From: Hydractinia symbiolongicarpus
Lineage: Eukaryota; Cnidaria; Hydrozoa; Anthoathecata; Hydractiniidae
Reading direction: 5' to 3'
Assembly: GCF_029227915.1 (NCBI RefSeq)
Contig: NC_079884.1
Coordinates: 14,632,001-14,696,000, forward strand
Length of the DNA stretch: 64,000 nucleotides
The notes beneath the pieces were generated by a model, which was given only the letters and a program-made list of their open reading frames with translations, did no database searches and was not told the origin of the DNA. This document shows, in pieces, positions 60,801 through 64,000 of the stretch. The position numbers and the translations under genes were made by a program. Each line of letters begins with the position of its first letter. The stretch's first letter is position 1.

Positions 60801-63737
60801 TCATCATCAGAGTAAATTACAAAAAACTAGTCGAGCTATTTTAAAAAAAATATAACTTCTTAGAGGCAATGAGTTCAGAGTTCAATCACGAGTTCAGAGT
60901 TCAATCAAAAGTTCAGTCGAAATTGTTTCATATTTAAAGCTTCTTTAATTAACAATATATTCTAGTTATCGCTTTTATTGATGACACAAACTTATTTATT
61001 CGGGCGTGAAAACAATTTGATTCTGCAACATAAATTACTCCGGTTTCAATGTTTACTGCACATTTTGCAACATATTGCGTTTTGACAAAAATTTGATGAT
61101 TTTGCAGTATACATTATTGCGATTTTTTTAATATCTATGGACATACTCAGGTGGTTTTTTTTCTCAATAAAAATGTTTTTTGTGACTGCCAGTGCATTTT
61201 TTGTATGGAATTTTTACCGTTTCAATAGAAACAAGTTTTTTATTCCATCAATAAATAATCCACACTGTAATTTGTTCTGGAGTACTATTTTTTAACATTT
61301 TACGACATTAATTATTGCATCTTGGTATGTTTCCAATAATTTTGCGACATAAATTATTGTCAAATTATTTTACTAAATTATTATATTTATAAGTTGCTAG
61401 GTAGAACAAAGAACTAGTTATCTTGCGAGCCTCTTTACCATTTTACTGATACGTACAACATAACTTCATATTTTAAAGTAAGAGTGCCCACTGCCATACA
61501 TCTATAAATGGTTGAATAACAGACATAAACAGGCCGGTACTACTTTTACTTACTTGCAGTGCTCTTGTAAATCCCCTTTAGTTACTTTCTGCATTACAAC
61601 ATCTGTGAGCAATAACTTTATTTTCTTCATTGTTGGAACAGATTGTCTCCAGTTAGGTATATCAACTGTATCCCCACTGGGCATTAGGTGCTGCAGCATT
61701 TCTTTTAATGTTAACAAGTCCATGTTCTAAAATGCAATTAAACATGAAGTGGCGTCACTTCCTTCAATCCTGCTCAGAAAGAGTATCAAAGATGTAAATA
61801 TCGCCGAAAATAAATAATAACAATAAACATAATAAAAGAAAAGTGATGTTTTTAAACATGGATTTCCTTTCTTCAAAGTCACATTCTCGGAATATATAAC
61901 GTTCGCAGAGTACAATACCCCTTAAATCACTCCTCACAGGTACGTCCTTTTGAACTCTAGTTTGAGAGTGACTCTGAAATATTTTTATAATAAATCAACC
62001 AGAAAAATTTTCAAGTCTGCATAAAAAAACCTAATTACTGTTTCTGCTAACACTGTGTTTTATGATACATAAAAACCTTTTGAGAATCGATAAATAATTA
62101 TATATTTTACACAATACTACGGGGCTGTTCATATAAAGAATATTGCATGGAACCAGGAAAATTGTTCACCCTTAGTCCAGTCCCTGATTACCACCTGCCA
62201 AGATCTTGGGTGAACATGAATAAAATTTCGATACAGATGCATTTATGATGTCACATGAGCAGAAGCTTCCTCAGTATGCAGTATATAGATTTATGTCAGT
62301 TTAGCAAAAATTTTTAAAATAAATAATAAGTTCCAACATCAATAAGGATGGTTTTAAATTATGTGATTTCTCACCCAGGAAAAAGTTTTCTTGCCCGTAC
62401 CATATGGCCGAAACATTTCCTCTCCTAACTTCTCTGTTATATCACAAAATACATTCACTTGAATTGAGAATCATTAGTAAAATAGCCATGCATCAAATGA
62501 CTAATGCAGCCATATTAAATCATTAAATTCGAAAAAGCCCTGCACGAAATAACGTTGGGGGTAATCTGTACGACAGGCAATCCTCGTGGAATTTTCCAAG
62601 GGCTAAAGACTAGTACAACAAATTTTGTTGGAAATAAACATTGTGTGTTCTATCATTTGAAATGTTTCATCTGTTTTAATCAAGGATTGTTGTATCATTT
62701 ATGCTGCACAAAATTATAAACCCTTTTATGAAAAAAATAAAAAGTTTAGTTATATTTAGGAACGGTATATTTTATGTGTTTAGCCTAATTTTAAGACAAT
62801 ATGCCCAATTGTTTCCAGGAGGGACCATAAAGAAGTATAGAATTCTATAAAAGTTCCATCCAACTAGGCAATAACCTTATGTGGCAATCGAACGCACAAT
62901 CTTTTGAACATGAGCCAAGTGCGTTACTAATTAAGCATCTTTTTTATCACGGTCCTGAATTAATAGTCAAGTAAAAATGTCGAAAAATATCTTACCAAAT
63001 GGTCGTCTTCAGTGTATTGTTCTGAAACAGTTGTGGCAACATCAGGGTTAAGGTTAAACAAGGAGACCAGATTTCTTAGTTTGGTTTCACATGTGAATAA
63101 AGCTACATGAACTGATGGTATTGTTAACTGCGTTACTAGAACATTTGAATTGTCATCTTCTTGCATTTGAGCTGGCATTTTGTTTAAAATGTATTTTGCA
63201 GAACCAAGCAGTGTTAGCCATAGCACCTAAAAACAATTTTCCTTCCTTTAAAACAGTTTCTGCAAAATTAATGTGACAAAAAAAGGTATTTCCAAGATAA
63301 GAAACAATTGCTAAAAAAAACAACGATAATAACATATATAGTGATAACGATGATGACGATTTATACATTCATTTATCTTTCTTTCTTCAAAAACATAATG
63401 ATAACAGTAACGTGAATTCTTTTATTTTCCAGATTTTGCAAAATCAACAAGATGTATATAAAAGAGTACATCACCACTGCACATTATTATGAACGCATTG
63501 TTCATTATATTTCATTAGAATGTTTGTCCAAAAATCTGCCTACAGAACTTAAAATACCAAATAAATGAAAACTGCAACTAACCTGGTATCCTTCTTCAGT
63601 GGGACAAGTGAATTTTGCACGAATCAAGTCATGCATGTAATCTTTTACAGCGTCTGGAGTCAATGTTTCAATGTGTTTCCACACAGGGAGAATTGCAACA
63701 GCTTTATTGATTTGCTCCAGAAGCTCATCAGTGATTT
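45809..63737 (-). CDS. RNF213: RNF213-like giant E3 ubiquitin ligase, C-terminal part (5' end off right edge)
   Basis: RNF213 is a giant AAA+/E3 ligase acting in antimicrobial ubiquitylation and lipid metabolism. Exons in transcription order: 63583-63737, 62996-63226, 61938-61973 (tentative), 61554-61726, 60154-60262, 59849-59952, 59206-59448, 58930-59041, 58401-58817, 57653-57775, 57422-57511, 56547-56582, 56306-56461, 55413-55500 (3' end uncertain), 54660-54694, 54241-54341, 52293-52446, 51922-52090, 51501-51595, 50703-50963, 50101-50244, 48291-48371, 47483-47943, 46706-46903, 46524-46601, 46102-46271, 45809-45941; about 1,380 residues. Family landmarks are DPTPVIRSFILQQLLK, YMIYGKEYQDLRDQL, YLPTMPSD, the RZ finger, TTQSGHSLGPPENR, LSTKEGRNNYE, CDQQGPGLCMKALID, GDPHMFYKRYLVDVLQM and the C-terminal FWKLVVNAR. 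About 650 residues follow the RZ finger, as in human. AAA modules would lie off the right edge. No RING exon was found. Exons 50101-50244 and 55413-55500 each have a one-base frame problem. Confidence 0.9.
54241..54694 (-). CDS. RNF213: RZ-type zinc finger of the RNF213-like gene (two exons)
   Basis: Exons 54660-54694 and 54241-54341 encode CPNGHVYFITE followed by CGRPYVRDLCPTCGAGIGG, then SNHVPDVGNIAITD. This is the RZ (RNF213/ZNFX1-type) finger with its zinc ligands: Cys and His of CPNGH and the Cys residues of CGRP and CPTC. In vertebrate RNF213 this finger is required for ubiquitin ligase activity. All ligands are present and the exon-exon phase is intact. The following exon (52293-52446) continues directly in frame as DTTQSGHSLG. 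Confidence 0.93.
56805..57315. repeat. TTTGCGAA / TTCGCAAA motif cluster
   Basis: About fifteen copies of GCGAA or TTCGC in A/T context occur in both orientations (AATTGCGAATTTTTTATG, TATTCGCAAATTTTGCGA). It fills the RNF213-like intron between 56582 and 57422. Similar motifs recur near 1010-1060, 45240-45340 and 49850-49925, so it is probably a dispersed family. Borders are not resolved. Confidence 0.5.
61020..61375. repeat. TTTTGCGACATAAATTATTG motif cluster
   Basis: About six variants of the 20-base phrase recur within 350 bases (TTCTGCAACATAAATTA, TTTTGCAGTATACATTATTG, TTTTACGACATTAATTATTG and others). It lies in the RNF213-like intron between 60262 and 61554. Confidence 0.5.
62881..62940 (-). 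repeat. tRNA-like fragment with B box
   Basis: The minus strand reads TTAATTAGTAACGCACTTGG, a weak A box, followed about 25 bases on by GTGCGTTCGATTGCC, a B box. It could be a degraded SINE or tRNA pseudogene in the RNF213-like intron between 61973 and 62996. Confidence 0.3.
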
Positions 63738-63844
63738 CTAGCAAAAGAAATATACAATAAAGTTACTACTTAATAGCGTCTTATTTCCTAGCACTTTTTT
63801 TTTTTAACAATCACTATTGTATTATTTATATTCTATATCTTTAG

Positions 63845-63888
63845 ATGCTACGTATGGCTAGGTCTCAAAACCTAGCCATGCGTAGCAT
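63845..63888. repeat. 19-bp-stem hairpin
   Basis: Arms ATGCTACGTATGGCTAGGT and its inverse, with one mismatch that allows a G-U pair, flank a 6-base loop. It lies upstream (in transcript sense) of the first visible RNF213-like exon, in intron. Confidence 0.8.
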
Positions 63889-64000
63889 TTTTGCATGTGC
63901 TACTTTTGAATGTAGAACAGTATACCAGATGCTAACATGTGTCTTTTAAAGCTTTTTTAATTTTAAATAATTATCATAGAAGCATAAAACATGCTTTAAT

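Noticed and set aside
61938-61990. Longer form of the small RNF213-like exon using a donor after GATTTAAGGG
   Set aside because: It would end in the wrong phase for the exon at 61554-61726; the GTGAGG donor at 61937 keeps the frame, so I used that.

Overview
The window is eukaryotic, AT-rich, and full of short GT-AG introns and small transposable elements. The genes have animal-specific homologues: PHF21, FBXO22, YPEL5, HIPK, KAT14 and RNF213. The AT-richness, compact genes, CR1/L2/jockey-type LINE fragments and many small terminal-inverted-repeat elements suggest a non-bilaterian invertebrate, plausibly a cnidarian; the species is inference.

All six protein-coding genes lie on the minus strand. 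From left to right: (1) a PHF21-like PHD-finger gene (585-6971, continuing off the left edge); (2) an FBXO22-like F-box/FIST gene (8824-10770, three exons); (3) YPEL5 (12253-18017, six exons, with a LINE in intron 1); (4) a HIPK-type kinase (23885-29610, nine exons); (5) a KAT14 acetyltransferase (32843-36751, three exons); (6) the 3' half of a giant RNF213-like gene (45809-63737, about 27 exons, running off the right edge). I rebuilt the exons by hand from splice signals, reading-frame phase and family similarity; exon lengths agree with phase at the junctions except in two RNF213 exons, discussed below.

The space between genes and in the introns is repeat-rich. There are four LINE remnants, a TTAA-flanked DNA element with a second element nested in it, a second TTAA-flanked element, a long AACG microsatellite, tRNA-like/SINE sequences, two near-perfect hairpins, and several elements or clusters each built from its own short motif (GCGTGCGAT, TATACGGAGT, AAGACGTCTT, AATTCGTAT, TTTGCGAA and others).

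The genes do not form an operon. Their likely roles are chromatin regulation (PHF21 with LSD1-CoREST, KAT14 with ATAC), ubiquitin ligation (FBXO22 in SCF, YPEL5 in CTLH/GID, RNF213) and kinase signalling (HIPK). The most notable observations are the RNF213-like gene with an intact RZ finger but no visible RING exon where the RING is expected, two single-base frame problems at A-runs in that gene, and the recurring motif-filled repeat architecture.
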